NCBI RefSeq assembly: GCF_031501865.1
Contig: NZ_JARRCW010000001.1
Span: 2,935,001 to 2,999,000, forward strand
DNA length: 64,000 nt
Source of the DNA: Pseudovibrio sp. M1P-2-3
GTDB taxonomy: Bacteria; Pseudomonadota; Alphaproteobacteria; Rhizobiales; Stappiaceae
Direction: 5' to 3'
Translations under genes and position numbers: made by a program
Notes under the pieces: model-generated
The model's database searches: none
Seen by the model: the letters and a program-made list of their open reading frames with translations, nothing else
Told to the model about the DNA's origin: nothing
Shown: in pieces, positions 18,901 through 27,562 of the stretch
Position numbering within the stretch: the stretch's first letter is position 1
Layout: every line of letters begins with the position of its first letter

Positions 18901-19286
18901 GCCGTCTTGTAATATCCTCAAATGTAACGTTGCATAAGTTCACCCACGGCCCCATTTTATGGAGTGAGCAGACTTGGCCGGTCTCCGGTGTCAACAACAG
19001 CGACATTTCCTTCCGCTTCTATCAGCGCTCCCGTCCACAATATGACAGGGTGTACAGCGGCCCGTGGTCCTGGTTCCGACTCTTTCATGATGGTTATGCA
19101 ACAATCAACCCCACGGCCGGGCTTGCGGAAACATCCTTCACCTCCAAATCCGGAGCACAGGTTAACCTGCAATTCGACAGTAACAAACGCTTCTCACCAT
19201 TCGCACCAGAGTTTTTCTCCGGTGTTCAGGTGGGGGAACCTTTGTTTATTAGGCAAGAGGTGCCGCGGGAAAAATTCAAAATTTAA
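15903..19286 (+). CDS. tssM: T6SS inner-membrane scaffold TssM (IcmF), lacking the P-loop
   Basis: 1127 residues. Two N-terminal membrane segments (within residues 5-60) and a third near residue 405 frame a cytoplasmic domain, followed by a large periplasmic part ending in a VxGxxxFxWP-like region (WSEQTWPVSG...) typical of TssM. The usual Walker A (GxxGxGKT after a conserved PW) should follow P100-W101, but residues 105-114 read LACETNQHTT, so the P-loop is gone. Many TssM proteins bind or hydrolyse ATP, but some family members lack the motif. It is the last gene of the operon and forms the membrane channel with TssL and TssJ. Confidence 0.92.
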   Translation: MNWFRISFWAFVAVISLQLLIVFILLGIDILSLLGALIWGGILLVLSLAGITLAVIHRHRIWPQDPIAIEQRHLRRSARKQFCLVRDRARAINRRSLSVPWNLFLACETNQHTTVMTELGYVRIGEQICHKGLSVTTWTSPTAVAYRIALVPGEALSFEFLNVLLKLLLRHRPSLAVNAAYFEYELSQLMSPNPLETENLSTINRILNVACKTFGLDIPLHFAIAGLEHLPDVHRTALAAGYLRDKGVLGGFIDRSAPSLNAGIEALFKDMVHSLNATQQGDLQKQLVSEDCTAIVNAPMQLALIQVQVRERLALLTQALPPRRDRLNLQSIAFVGACESMPMVDPLSQVSSQRFFQTQTAFSPQEDLRESVTAESAASLANYYYLESNSIRQNNRYRAQLNLNAGMLSAFLAFLVIALAGLIWDNTRQYKVINQQTSSTFEDYYSKVGVLGENSDTLVDRVLLLAPLRKGLIAYDILDMSFYRWMLPNGSKREVFQQLYNDELTGGLQLALANYLEKDMFAFNALEDGVELVNLASLEVQFHENQRDNSHHLTRYFRGALAEQGEVSAEFQLQFAAQLRDLFQLNQPLGRRNEELRQVVAKTISGLATADLLYEALIRQGPYAERVDLRRTIGPRFSQVFNSIDRPQTYMVPRAFTQEGFELLFENGEIPDLATLISSYENLIGPLEAAKITAINRRVSDRYTADYISTWTTFINALSLRSATNWSDAQILMSALTNLTENPITGLGNALRSNTDITPTKGSEEAPSSPSIYSAELGTARNIREAFRLYLDAVKQQDQKQNQFDLFLQYASDVTVWLQETALTADGASRALFDQFQAGEQANPLAKMHAFATRSDLELIRSFGSTLSEGLDKAAMGFVYAYINNQWQQQVITPFGQELTGTFPFDPLSHEDMPLSTFTTLFMPDGVLDIFEKSYLSHFKNVDGLFNPQVSFIPTGTAELTQEAIHTFTQFGKIRESLFVDGKPFLAFTMRTSFMEGSLSRLVISSNVTLHKFTHGPILWSEQTWPVSGVNNSDISFRFYQRSRPQYDRVYSGPWSWFRLFHDGYATINPTAGLAETSFTSKSGAQVNLQFDSNKRFSPFAPEFFSGVQVGEPLFIRQEVPREKFKI

Positions 19287-19613
19287 ATGCTTAACTCAAT
19301 AGCATTTCCATAGTGGTAGCGGTTTGTAAGTAGACGGTTTCAATCCCTTATGCGAACAGCGGTTGTCAAAGCATTTGAAGTCACTGTGGATTTATCCCAG
19401 TTGCCGCCAACTTCCGACTGCACCTTAACCAAGGGTGTCCTAGGCCTTGAGTTGGACACGAAGTTCCTCGTGAGGCCTTAGCGGGTAGGATCTTCATTAT
19501 GGCAGAAAACTATTATACTTCAGAACCGCTGGTAATTTAATTACAACTAATTAGCAATTTCCCTTCACGGATAACTATGTAAAATTACTAGGTTTCACAT
19601 AGGGAGGGGCTCA
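19287..19613 (+). other. Gene-free stretch between tssM and the permease gene
   Basis: 327 bases with no convincing ORF. The last ~120 bases are AT-rich and end in a strong GGGAGGGG ribosome-binding site (about 19600-19607) for the permease, so its promoter is probably here. I looked for a purine or xanthine riboswitch-like fold upstream of this nucleobase permease and could not identify one. No clear terminator hairpin for the T6SS operon was found by eye. Confidence 0.5.
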
Positions 19614-21029
19614 ATGAGCAAACAATCGACACTGGGAACAGCGGCACAATTACGAGATCCCAATTTTACACCACCACTGACAACGGCGACATTGTTGGGG
19701 GTTCAACATGTGTTGGCCATGTTTGTCTCCAATATAACGCCTGCAATCATTGTAGCGGGAGCCGCTGGCTTTGGTTTTGGTTCTAATTCCCCTGACTTTC
19801 CAGAGATGATCTACATGTTGCAAATGTCCATGGTTTTTGCCGGGATTGCAACACTCTTCCAGACTGTAGGTCTGGGACCAATTGGCGCCCGCCTTCCAAT
19901 CGTTCAAGGTACCAGCTTTGCCTTCATCCCCATTATGATCCCTCTTGTCGCAGGCAAAGGCACGGAGGGCATGGCAACTCTGTTTGGTGGTATTTTGATT
20001 GGTGGCTTGTTTCATGCGGTCCTTGGACGTTTTATCGGAAAAATCCGCTTTGCATTGCCACCATTAGTGACAGGCTTGGTAGTTACCATGATTGGTCTGG
20101 CACTTGTGAAGGTGGGGATCCAGTATGCAGCTGGCGGTGTTCCGGCGGTCAACCAGCCAGAATATGGCAGCTTACAAAACTGGGGCATTGCCACTTTGGT
20201 AATTCTAGTCACATTGGCCTGTAAATTTTTTGGCCGCGGTATGGTTGCTGTCTCAGCAGTACTTGTTGGTTTGATTGCGGGATATGTAGCTGCTTGGGGA
20301 CTGGGTATGGTGAGCTTTGAAGCTGTTCAATCAGCCGCTTACTTCGCCGCACCAGATCCGCTTCACTTTGGATTGGAATTCAGTATCTCTGCAGTTATCG
20401 GTTTTTGTTTGATGGCCTTTGTTTCAGCAGTTGAAACTGTTGGCGACGTTTCAGGCATCACTAAAGGTGGCGCAGGGCGCGAAGCCACTGACAAAGAAAT
20501 CACTGGTGCCACCTATGCTGATGGCATTGGTTCTGCTGTAGCAGGTCTTTTTGGCGGATTGCCCAATACATCGTTCAGTCAAAATGTGGGTCTTATCGCC
20601 ATGACAGGCGTCATGAGCCGCCACGTTGTAACGATAGGTGCAGTATTCCTTATCCTTGCGGGGCTAATTCCCAAAGCGGGTGCTGTAATTGCCACCATCC
20701 CCATCGAGGTCCTTGGCGGCGGTGTGATTGTAATGTTTGGCATGGTGGTGGCCTCCGGCGTCTCAATGCTTTCAGATGTGGATTGGGACCGCCGTAATAT
20801 GGTCATCTTCGCAGTTAGCCTGTCAATTGGTCTTGGCTTGCAAATGGAGCCGAAGGCCCTGCAATATCTGCCGGAAACCCTGCGAGTTCTTGCAACCTCT
20901 GGTCTGCTACCTGCTGCATTCCTTGCCATTGTTCTCAACTCGGTTCTACCGAAGGAACTGGGAGCTGACCAAACCGAGGAAATCTCAGGCGGTCATGCCG
21001 GTCACAACGCCAACGAAGCTCCACTTTAG
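19614..21029 (+). CDS. NCS2 nucleobase permease (xanthine/uric acid/uracil type)
   Basis: 471 residues, strongly hydrophobic with about 12-14 membrane segments. The N-terminal TATLLGVQHVLAMFVSNITPAI stretch (quoted in two parts: TATLLGVQHV and LAMFVSNITPAI) and the SQNVGLIAMTGVMSRHV motif (about 320-336) are hallmarks of the nucleobase:cation symporter-2 family. The conserved acidic residue in AVETVGDVSG (about 275-285) is present. The Q-N-x-G-x-x-x-x-T motif suggests a xanthine/urate rather than uracil specificity, but the substrate cannot be fixed by eye. It is monocistronic, with a GGGAGGGG binding site and a downstream hairpin. Confidence 0.88.
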   Translation: MSKQSTLGTAAQLRDPNFTPPLTTATLLGVQHVLAMFVSNITPAIIVAGAAGFGFGSNSPDFPEMIYMLQMSMVFAGIATLFQTVGLGPIGARLPIVQGTSFAFIPIMIPLVAGKGTEGMATLFGGILIGGLFHAVLGRFIGKIRFALPPLVTGLVVTMIGLALVKVGIQYAAGGVPAVNQPEYGSLQNWGIATLVILVTLACKFFGRGMVAVSAVLVGLIAGYVAAWGLGMVSFEAVQSAAYFAAPDPLHFGLEFSISAVIGFCLMAFVSAVETVGDVSGITKGGAGREATDKEITGATYADGIGSAVAGLFGGLPNTSFSQNVGLIAMTGVMSRHVVTIGAVFLILAGLIPKAGAVIATIPIEVLGGGVIVMFGMVVASGVSMLSDVDWDRRNMVIFAVSLSIGLGLQMEPKALQYLPETLRVLATSGLLPAAFLAIVLNSVLPKELGADQTEEISGGHAGHNANEAPL

Positions 21030-21040
21030 CGAAGCCTAAA

Positions 21041-21088
21041 CCGGTGGTTAGGGCCCTCCTTCGCATCAGAAGGCCCCCTAACCACTGG
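21041..21088 (+). terminator. Strong hairpin after the permease gene
   Basis: An inverted repeat of about 21 bases per arm (CCGGTGGTTAGGGCCCTCCTT and its near complement ending ACCACTGG) with a 6-base loop begins 12 bases after the permease stop. Two or three mismatches lie in the stem. No T-run follows, so it may act as an imperfect terminator or an mRNA-stabilising 3' hairpin. Confidence 0.65.
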
Positions 21089-21569
21089 ATAGATTTCACA
21101 GTACCTCCAGTCACAGAACGACCGAGCAATACCTGTTCAGGCTAGTTCCCTGATCAAATCAATTGTCGTTTAAATGCGCGTTTAATCGGTATTATTGCTG
21201 GCTTTCCCAAAGTACCTTTTACCCAATTGCAGCTGTTTGCATTTTTTCATAATTCTAAGAGTCCATTGAAGCAAGCTGGGCAAAGATCAGCTTGAAAACT
21301 CCCGCCCAAATCCAGAGAACAAAATTTACACCCGAGGGAACGCGTCTGTCATCTTCTCTTACCCCACGTCGAGAGCATGGAAAGCAAAGAGATATTTGAG
21401 CCATAGAGGATTCAGATAAGAGGAATAAGTCACCCATGACAGCGGCCTAAAAATCAGTATGTAGCCTCTGGAAACCTAATTCGGGTTAATGTGTCCGGAG
21501 CCAAGATCAAGGCTTGGCCAAAAGCCTCCAACAAGATCTGACTTCATCCGAGGCTCTTAAGCAAGAAGG
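21089..21569. other. Gene-free stretch between convergent genes
   Basis: 481 bases between the permease (plus) and the MAPEG gene (minus). I see no supported gene, repeat or RNA here. Short ORFs exist but have no recognisable features or ribosome-binding sites. Confidence 0.5.
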
Positions 21570-22010
21570 TTAAGTCAGAGCTGCAAAAATAAGAGCACCG
21601 CCGAGTACCAGTGCAGATGCAGCAGAAAGTGCAGCACCAAGGGCGCGCATCAGAGGAAATAGTTTTTTACCACCTTCTACACCCAAAAAGTGGGAGCCCG
21701 CATTGTTTCCAAAGCCAGCCACATGCAGAAGCCGCGCAATTGCAAACAATATGACTGTTCCTAAAGCAAGTGCAGTCTGACCCTCTAGAAGTTCATAGAG
21801 CGTAAGAACTACAATAAAGATTGCAGCATTTTCCGCCAAGTTTCCATGCCGACGAACTCGGCGCTCCAGAGTGACGTTACCATCCACCCCTATCTCTTTT
21901 TTCAGTTTCGTACGTGATATGCCCACATTGAGCATCAAGAGTTTTTGCAAGATGAGAAGCGATCCGCCGAGTACCGCAGCATAAACCGGAATATGTAAGA
22001 GGCTGTCCAT
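21570..22010 (-). CDS. MAPEG-family membrane protein
   Basis: 146 residues with four predicted membrane segments. The central RRVRRHGNLAENAAIFIVVL block matches the MAPEG (membrane-associated proteins in eicosanoid and glutathione metabolism) pattern, in which R..HgN..E lies in the second segment and coordinates glutathione. LLHVAGFGNNAGS agrees with the conserved R..H..G region. Bacterial members are often glutathione S-transferase-like detoxification enzymes of unknown substrate. It is transcribed in the same direction as the reductase gene upstream (75-base gap), so the two may share a transcript. Confidence 0.8.
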   Translation of the reverse strand: MDSLLHIPVYAAVLGGSLLILQKLLMLNVGISRTKLKKEIGVDGNVTLERRVRRHGNLAENAAIFIVVLTLYELLEGQTALALGTVILFAIARLLHVAGFGNNAGSHFLGVEGGKKLFPLMRALGAALSAASALVLGGALIFAALT

Positions 22011-22085
22011 AATGTCTGTTGTCTTTATATAGGTTTAATAGATAGGTTTAAGCTGAGGACTACAGAAGCCCTCAGCCATGCAGTT

Positions 22086-23069
22086 TTAACGGGCATTGGG
22101 CGTCAGGAGTACTTTACCATCACGTCCACCCTCTGATGCCCGGGTGACAGCCTCCTTGATTTCTTCAAGAGGAAAGCGCGAGTCTATCCGCGTTTTTACA
22201 GCGCCCGAAACAATCAATGGAATTAGTGCACCAAAAGCAGCTTGCCGCTCTTCCTGACTTACTATCTGATACCACTTTGCAAGCCAGAAACCGCGTGCAG
22301 TGATATCTTTTGCTATAAGAGTGGACAAGCTTAGTTGTGGCATTTGGCCTGTAAGCGCACCGTAGGAAATAATAGTTCCCCCTTGCCCCAGAGTACCAAT
22401 AAGACGTTCGAAGGTTTCACCTGCAACACAATCAAAGGCGAGAGCAATGTCTGCCCCGCTAGTCTCTTTTGAAACACGTTCTGCCAAATCAGGCCCGTCG
22501 ACCAAAACAACATCTCCCCCTAAGGACTTGAGGGGCGGGATAAGGTTTGTACGGCGGACCACATTGACAGTTTTGATACCGCGCTGAGCTGCGAGCTGAA
22601 TAACCATCTCACCTACAGCCGAATTGGCTGCACTCTGGATGATCCAATCTCCTTCTTTCAAGTCCTTGAAAAGAGTGAGAAGTAGGTGCGCCGTCAACGG
22701 GTTGACTGCAATCATGGCCAACTGCTCATCGTCACCAGAAGGTGCAGGCAAAAATGCACTTGCAGGAGCGGTCAACTCATCACGCCAAGTTCCACCAGTG
22801 GCAGCCAACAGCACCTTCTGGCCAGATTTTAAGTGCTCAACACCCTCACCGACCTCTACGACTTCGGCGATCCCTTCAGCGCCTGGAATGCAAGGAAGCT
22901 CTGGTGGTTCACCATATTGCCCGGCAATCTGGAGGAGATTGGCCGGATGAATTGGTGTGGCAATAACTTTAACCCGGACCTCACCTGCCTCTGGGGCCCG
23001 TGAAGGTTGCTCCTTCAGCTTTAAAACTTCGGCAGGGTTTCCCAGTTTGTCAAATTCAAGAAATTTCAT
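22086..23069 (-). CDS. Zinc-independent MDR-family reductase (quinone/enoyl reductase type)
   Basis: 327 residues. The N-terminal GroES-like domain has TPIHPANLLQIAGQYG and LPCIPGAEGIAEVVEVGEG, matching the ETR/MECR-like branch of medium-chain dehydrogenases. The Rossmann part shows AANSAVGEMVIQLAAQRGI, an NADPH-binding motif of this branch (A.NSAVG). No catalytic or structural zinc cysteines are seen, so reduction of quinones or 2-enoyl substrates is likely. It is divergent from a LysR gene across 188 bases, a layout in which the regulator usually controls the enzyme. Confidence 0.85.
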   Translation of the reverse strand: MKFLEFDKLGNPAEVLKLKEQPSRAPEAGEVRVKVIATPIHPANLLQIAGQYGEPPELPCIPGAEGIAEVVEVGEGVEHLKSGQKVLLAATGGTWRDELTAPASAFLPAPSGDDEQLAMIAVNPLTAHLLLTLFKDLKEGDWIIQSAANSAVGEMVIQLAAQRGIKTVNVVRRTNLIPPLKSLGGDVVLVDGPDLAERVSKETSGADIALAFDCVAGETFERLIGTLGQGGTIISYGALTGQMPQLSLSTLIAKDITARGFWLAKWYQIVSQEERQAAFGALIPLIVSGAVKTRIDSRFPLEEIKEAVTRASEGGRDGKVLLTPNAR

Positions 23070-23257
23070 AGTCTAAGGGCCTCTTCGGAAAAGTGATTAT
23101 TGCTTAACTTCATATAAGGTGAGGAGTGCAGGAAGATAAATCGTAATAAATCGCGAACTGTATTGCCTTTTCGACAAAAATAGAGTGAGTTCAAAAGCAA
23201 TTATCTTCGTAACCTTGATGAAAGAACTCTCCTCAGAAAGAAGCAGGCGACACAAAG

Positions 23258-24205
23258 ATGGATCAGTTACGCGCTATAGACTACTTTATAAAGGTGGCTG
23301 AGCTTGGCAGCTTCACTGCCGCGGCCCATTCCATCGGCGTTCCTGCGTCCTCAATCTCACGCCGTATACAAGACCTTGAGGCAGATCTTGGCGTAACCTT
23401 ATTGCACCGCACCACGCGCATTGTTCGTTTAACAGAACTTGGATGCTTCTATCTCGAACATGTACAATCCGCAGTTAAGTCACTCAATTATGCCAGAGAC
23501 CTGATTATGGACAGGGCCGCTTCCCCCTCCGGGTTTCTTCGCATCACCGCCTCGCCCAGCTATGGCAATGTTCTCCTGATGCCGGTTATCCGAAAACTCA
23601 GGCGTAGATTCCCTGATTTGGTGGTCGATATTGAACTAACCGACACACTCTCCGACCTATCAGGTAATGAGGTTGATATTGCAATCAGGGCGACAGCAAC
23701 ACTACCGGAACGGGTGGTCGCCAGAAAGCTGACGGAGGATACTTATGTTCTAGTGGCATCGAGCGCATACCTGCAAAAACACGGGACGCCGCAGACATTA
23801 TCGGACTTGGAACAACACAAGACATTGCTGTATCGCGGCCCTGGGCGCATTATCTATTGGCAAGCAAACACAAGTGATGGCTGGGTGGAAGTTCGGCCAA
23901 ACCCTTCCTTCATCTGCAATGTCGGGGCAGAGCTTGTTGCCGAAGCTGTAGCAGGCTCCGGTCTTGCCCTTGTTCCCAAATGGGGCGTGGAGCAGAAACT
24001 AAGGGACGGTCTATTAGATGCTGTCTTTTTGAAGGATGCAGGCTTGTCACTCACAAGATTGGAAAACGCCGGCATCTACCTGCTGTATCACCGCCCCAAA
24101 TACCGGCTTAACAAAATCAAAGCCACAGTCGACTTCCTCATGGAGGAGTTAACCCAAAAGCCTTTGATTAAAACAACTAGATCGTCGTCCTCATCCGGAA
24201 ATTAG
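23258..24205 (+). CDS. LysR-family transcriptional regulator
   Basis: 315 residues. The N-terminal winged helix (1-60) reads FIKVAELGSFTAAAHSIGVP then SSISRRIQDLEADLGVTLLHRTTR, a textbook LysR HTH. The effector domain (about 90-295) follows with FLRITASPSYGNVLLMPVI. It is divergent from the MDR reductase gene and probably regulates it. The 3' end overlaps the 3' end of hutC by 29 bases on the opposite strand. Close to the CrgA/DsdC-like group that controls small redox enzymes, by pattern only. Confidence 0.92.
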   Translation: MDQLRAIDYFIKVAELGSFTAAAHSIGVPASSISRRIQDLEADLGVTLLHRTTRIVRLTELGCFYLEHVQSAVKSLNYARDLIMDRAASPSGFLRITASPSYGNVLLMPVIRKLRRRFPDLVVDIELTDTLSDLSGNEVDIAIRATATLPERVVARKLTEDTYVLVASSAYLQKHGTPQTLSDLEQHKTLLYRGPGRIIYWQANTSDGWVEVRPNPSFICNVGAELVAEAVAGSGLALVPKWGVEQKLRDGLLDAVFLKDAGLSLTRLENAGIYLLYHRPKYRLNKIKATVDFLMEELTQKPLIKTTRSSSSSGN

Positions 24206-24878
24206 GTGCGTAGACAAGCTTCACCCAGGTAATTGGGTGGTTTTGTGCCCACGTCATGCGCTCCATGACAAACAAAGCTTTACCAACGTCACAATCAAAA
24301 GTCTCCGCTAGAGTTTCATTGGCATTTTGAGCAAGAAAAGAGATGTCACCGTGCGTGTAGGGAGCATTATGTACAAGCCACTCGTTGGCGCTCATCAGGT
24401 CAAAGCCTTCCTTCTCGGCTGAGGGCACAACATCGAGGTTGATGTAGCGTTCTTCGTAGACAAAAGGCCGGTCATCAGAAAAGTGAAGTGTCTTCAGGTA
24501 CAGGAGTTCCTGTATGGAGGGCACTGGAAAAGCGCCTTGGAGAACCGACGGTAACGAGCGCATATCCCTCTCAATCACTGTGTGCCGATATCTTGCTCCC
24601 TGCGCCTCCACTTCATTACGAAGAACTGAGATCGTAAAAGTGGCCCGCTGGGGCGGGTTAAAGGCAACTCGCGTACCGCCCCGCCGCTTTCGGATAAGCA
24701 GTCCATTATCTGCAAGGTCCCTAAGCGCACGATTGACTGTGGAGCGCGCACAGCCAAATTCCAGTGCAAGATCAGCCTCAAAAGGAATCGGCTCGCCCGG
24801 TTGCCAAAAGCGATCATGAATGCGCCCCAGAAGTTTCTCTCGGATGTCTTTCCAGGAATTGGTTGGGCTTGTGGTCAC
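24177..24878 (-). CDS. hutC: Histidine-utilisation repressor HutC (GntR/UTRA)
   Basis: 233 residues starting at GTG 24878. The N-terminal GntR winged helix (residues about 10-75: W..IREKLLGRI then FEADLALEFGCARSTVNRAL) is followed by a UTRA ligand domain ending in MTWAQNHPITWVKLVYAP, typical of HutC. HutC proteins repress hut genes and are relieved by urocanate. The gene lies 15 bases downstream of hutF on the same strand, so repressor and enzyme are co-transcribed and the system would be self-regulated. A candidate operator is at 26303-26320. Confidence 0.9.
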   Translation of the reverse strand: MTTSPTNSWKDIREKLLGRIHDRFWQPGEPIPFEADLALEFGCARSTVNRALRDLADNGLLIRKRRGGTRVAFNPPQRATFTISVLRNEVEAQGARYRHTVIERDMRSLPSVLQGAFPVPSIQELLYLKTLHFSDDRPFVYEERYINLDVVPSAEKEGFDLMSANEWLVHNAPYTHGDISFLAQNANETLAETFDCDVGKALFVMERMTWAQNHPITWVKLVYAPNFRMRTTI

Positions 24879-24893
24879 TTGCAGCTCTTCCCC

Positions 24894-26276
24894 TTACATT
24901 CGTGCGCGTAACGATGCCATTGTCTTGCGGTAGTTGGCGCGAATTGCCTCGCCCTTAACATGTTTTCCGTGGGTAACAACATGTCGGCCTGCAGACCAAA
25001 CGTTTTTCACAAGGCAATCGTCCCCAACAAAAATAAAGGCATCAAGGATTTCATCTCTCTCCCGCCCGACGAGGTCAATCGCGTTTTCATCCAGTGAAAG
25101 CAGGTCTGCATAAAACCCGACCGAGATCTGACCGGAGTGCCGCCCTGCAGCCTGTGCCCCCCCTCGCGTTGCACTTTCAAAAAGCACCCGTCCTGTGGAT
25201 TTATCTGAAGTGGCTGCACAAGCACGCATTCGGTCTCGCAACCTCTGCGAATACTCAAGTATCCGCAATTCTTCTGAAAGAGATATGCGAATATTGGAAT
25301 CTGACCCTATTCCAAATCGCCCTCCTGCCGTCAGATACTGCACAGCGCTGAAAATACCATCACCAAGATTTGCCTCGGTTATGGGGCACAGGCCAGCGAC
25401 AGCGCCGGTTTTCGCAAGAGCTTCAGTTTCCTTTCCTGTCATCTGGGTGCAATGGATCAAACACCAGTTAGGCCCAACCGAGTGATGATCCAAAAGCCAC
25501 TCCACGGGTCGGCTTCCTTTTGCCGCTAGGATTTCCTGAACTTCCGCCGTCTGTTCTGCAATGTGCATGTGTAGGGGGCGACTTCCTGCAAGCTCAACCA
25601 TTTGAGCAAGGCCATGATCGTCAACAGCCCGAAGAGAATGTGGTGCAACTCCTAAACCAGAATCCTCTGGCAATGACTTTATAAACTTTGCGGCGCCCCC
25701 ATATAGCCTATGGAACCGGTCAAAATCATTTCCAAAGCGAAGTTGCCCTGCTTCCAGTGCCCGCCTGTCACACCCTCCATAAGAGTACAGGACGGGAAGA
25801 AGCGTCAGGCCTATTCCGGTTTCAGCCGCTGCACTGCAGATCTGCCCTGATAGTTCGGCCTGATTTTCATAGGGCTCACCACTTTTCTGGTGATGCAGGT
25901 AATGGAACTCGCTCATAGCTGCAAAGCCTGCCTCCAGCATCTCCATTTGCACATAGGAGGTAATGGATCCTATATCCTCTGGCGCCAGAATATCCAGAAA
26001 CCGGTACATGATCTGCCGCCACGTCCAGAAACTATCAAACCCAGATGTACGCCATTCACTCATTCCGGCCATGGCTCTTTGAAAAGCATGGCTGTGCAGG
26101 TTGACAGGGGCGGGAAGTAAAACTCCAACGTGCTTGTCATCTGCCTCAGGGAACGTGTCAGGCATAACGCTAACTATCCGGCCATCCTTTGCAAAATGAA
26201 CTGCCACGTTATTGGCCCACCCGTCAGAAAGGAGGGCCTTACTGGCAAAAATAATGGTCTCAGAAGCAGCGGGCAT
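24894..26276 (-). CDS. hutF: Formimidoylglutamate deiminase HutF
   Basis: Amidohydrolase of about 460 residues. The metal-binding HSH motif (residues 61-63 in LHSHAFQRAM) and later MHIAEQTAEV and GIGSDSNIRISL motifs match HutF, which converts N-formimidoyl-L-glutamate to N-formyl-L-glutamate and ammonia. I prefer ATG 26276 as start: the GTG 12 bases upstream (26288) has a binding site too close to it, while GGAG lies about 11 bases before the ATG. Paired with HutG this defines the five-step histidine pathway. It is divergent from hutI. Confidence 0.9.
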   Translation of the reverse strand: MPAASETIIFASKALLSDGWANNVAVHFAKDGRIVSVMPDTFPEADDKHVGVLLPAPVNLHSHAFQRAMAGMSEWRTSGFDSFWTWRQIMYRFLDILAPEDIGSITSYVQMEMLEAGFAAMSEFHYLHHQKSGEPYENQAELSGQICSAAAETGIGLTLLPVLYSYGGCDRRALEAGQLRFGNDFDRFHRLYGGAAKFIKSLPEDSGLGVAPHSLRAVDDHGLAQMVELAGSRPLHMHIAEQTAEVQEILAAKGSRPVEWLLDHHSVGPNWCLIHCTQMTGKETEALAKTGAVAGLCPITEANLGDGIFSAVQYLTAGGRFGIGSDSNIRISLSEELRILEYSQRLRDRMRACAATSDKSTGRVLFESATRGGAQAAGRHSGQISVGFYADLLSLDENAIDLVGRERDEILDAFIFVGDDCLVKNVWSAGRHVVTHGKHVKGEAIRANYRKTMASLRARM

Positions 26277-26302
26277 CTCTATCAACACTCCATTGACTCT
26301 TT

Positions 26303-26320
26303 AATATGTGCATGCATATT
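26303..26320. promoter_or_regulatory. Candidate HutC operator between hutF and hutI
   Basis: An 18-base inverted repeat with perfect 6-base arms, AATATG-N6-CATATT, whose centre also contains the perfect palindrome TGCATGCA. It is the only strong palindrome seen in the region separating the two divergent hut operons. GntR/HutC proteins bind such short AT-rich palindromes, so this is the expected position for a shared operator. The assignment is inferred from symmetry and position. Confidence 0.6.
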
Positions 26321-26359
26321 ATCTTTTATCCCAATATATTCAAGTCTAGGGGACAATGT

Positions 26360-27562
26360 GTGGCTCTGCGATTATTGACCAATGCGAAGCTGGCGACTCT
26401 ACGAGAGAACGAGGTTCCCTACGGGCTCATTGAGCAAGGTGCCCTTGTCACCCACAGGGACCGAATAGCCTTCGCCGGACCTGAAGCAGAACTACCAGAG
26501 GTCTTTCGTTCCCTCCCCCCTGAAGACCAGTGCTCACGGCTCATCACTCCCGGTTTGATTGATTGCCACACCCATATAATTTATGGCGGCAACCGTTCTC
26601 GAGAGTTTGAAATGCGGTTGCAAGGAGCAACATATGAAGAAGTTGCTCTTGCCGGAGGCGGCATACTATCAACTGTGGCAGCCACACGCCGCGCCGAGGT
26701 GGATTCACTTGTTGCGCAGGCTCTGCCCCGTGTTGATGCCCTGATTGCCGAGGGCGTTACAACATTGGAAATCAAGTCCGGCTATGGATTGGATCGAGAA
26801 ACCGAGCTGAACATGCTGCGTGCTGCCCGCCAAATCACAGCGGAGCGACAGGTTCGGGTAAAAACCAGTTTTCTGGGCGCCCATGCCATTCCACCCGAAT
26901 ACAAGGGAAATGCAGAGGCCTACCTTTCAGAAGTATGCCTGCCCACATTGGAAGCAGCACACCAAGAGGATCTGGTTAATGCTGTTGACGGCTTTTGTGA
27001 GAAAATCGCCTTTTCCCGCGCCCAAATGCGCCGAGTTTTCGAAAAGGCCATGCAGCTTGGCCTGCCGGTGAAGCTGCATGCAGAGCAGCTTTCAAATATT
27101 GGAGGTGCCGCCTTAGCCGCTTCCTATAAAGCACTGTCAGTGGATCATCTGGAGTTTCTTGATAAAACCGGTGTCAGAGCCATGGCAGAGCACGGCACAG
27201 TAGCCGTTTTGCTGCCCGGGGCCTATTACACCCTTTGCGAAACCCAAAAACCACCGATGGACTTGTTGCGGCACTTTAATGTTCCAATCGCCCTTGCTAC
27301 CGACTGCAACCCCGGCTCATCACCCCTCACATCCCTACTCCTCACCATGAACATGGGCTGCACCCTGTTTCGTATGACACCGGAAGAAGCCTTAAAAGGC
27401 GTGACAAGCCATGCCGGCAAAGCCCTTGGCCTGTCTGAGACGGGAACACTAGAGGCTGGTAAGCGCGCTGATCTTGCCATCTGGAATGTGGACCACCCCT
27501 CAGAGCTTTCCTACCGAATTGGATTTAACTCTTTGCATAAACGTATCTTTGGAGGCCAGTGA
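26360..27562 (+). CDS. hutI: Imidazolonepropionase HutI
   Basis: About 400 residues from GTG 26360, preceded by CTAGGGGA at a good distance. The frame extends to an ATG at 26306, but that would place the operator palindrome inside the coding region and make the protein longer than the family norm. Metal site [10 protein letters not shown] (H70, H72), [21 protein letters not shown] and TDCNPGSSP motifs identify imidazolonepropionase, which opens the ring of 4-imidazolone-5-propionate to give formimidoylglutamate. First gene of hutIHGU. Confidence 0.93.
   Translation: MALRLLTNAKLATLRENEVPYGLIEQGALVTHRDRIAFAGPEAELPEVFRSLPPEDQCSRLITPGLIDCHTHIIYGGNRSREFEMRLQGATYEEVALAGGGILSTVAATRRAEVDSLVAQALPRVDALIAEGVTTLEIKSGYGLDRETELNMLRAARQITAERQVRVKTSFLGAHAIPPEYKGNAEAYLSEVCLPTLEAAHQEDLVNAVDGFCEKIAFSRAQMRRVFEKAMQLGLPVKLHAEQLSNIGGAALAASYKALSVDHLEFLDKTGVRAMAEHGTVAVLLPGAYYTLCETQKPPMDLLRHFNVPIALATDCNPGSSPLTSLLLTMNMGCTLFRMTPEEALKGVTSHAGKALGLSETGTLEAGKRADLAIWNVDHPSELSYRIGFNSLHKRIFGGQ

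Noticed and set aside
19287-19613. Possible purine/xanthine riboswitch before the nucleobase permease
   Set aside because: I could not match the conserved core of a known purine- or xanthine-sensing RNA; only an ordinary leader with a strong ribosome-binding site is evident.
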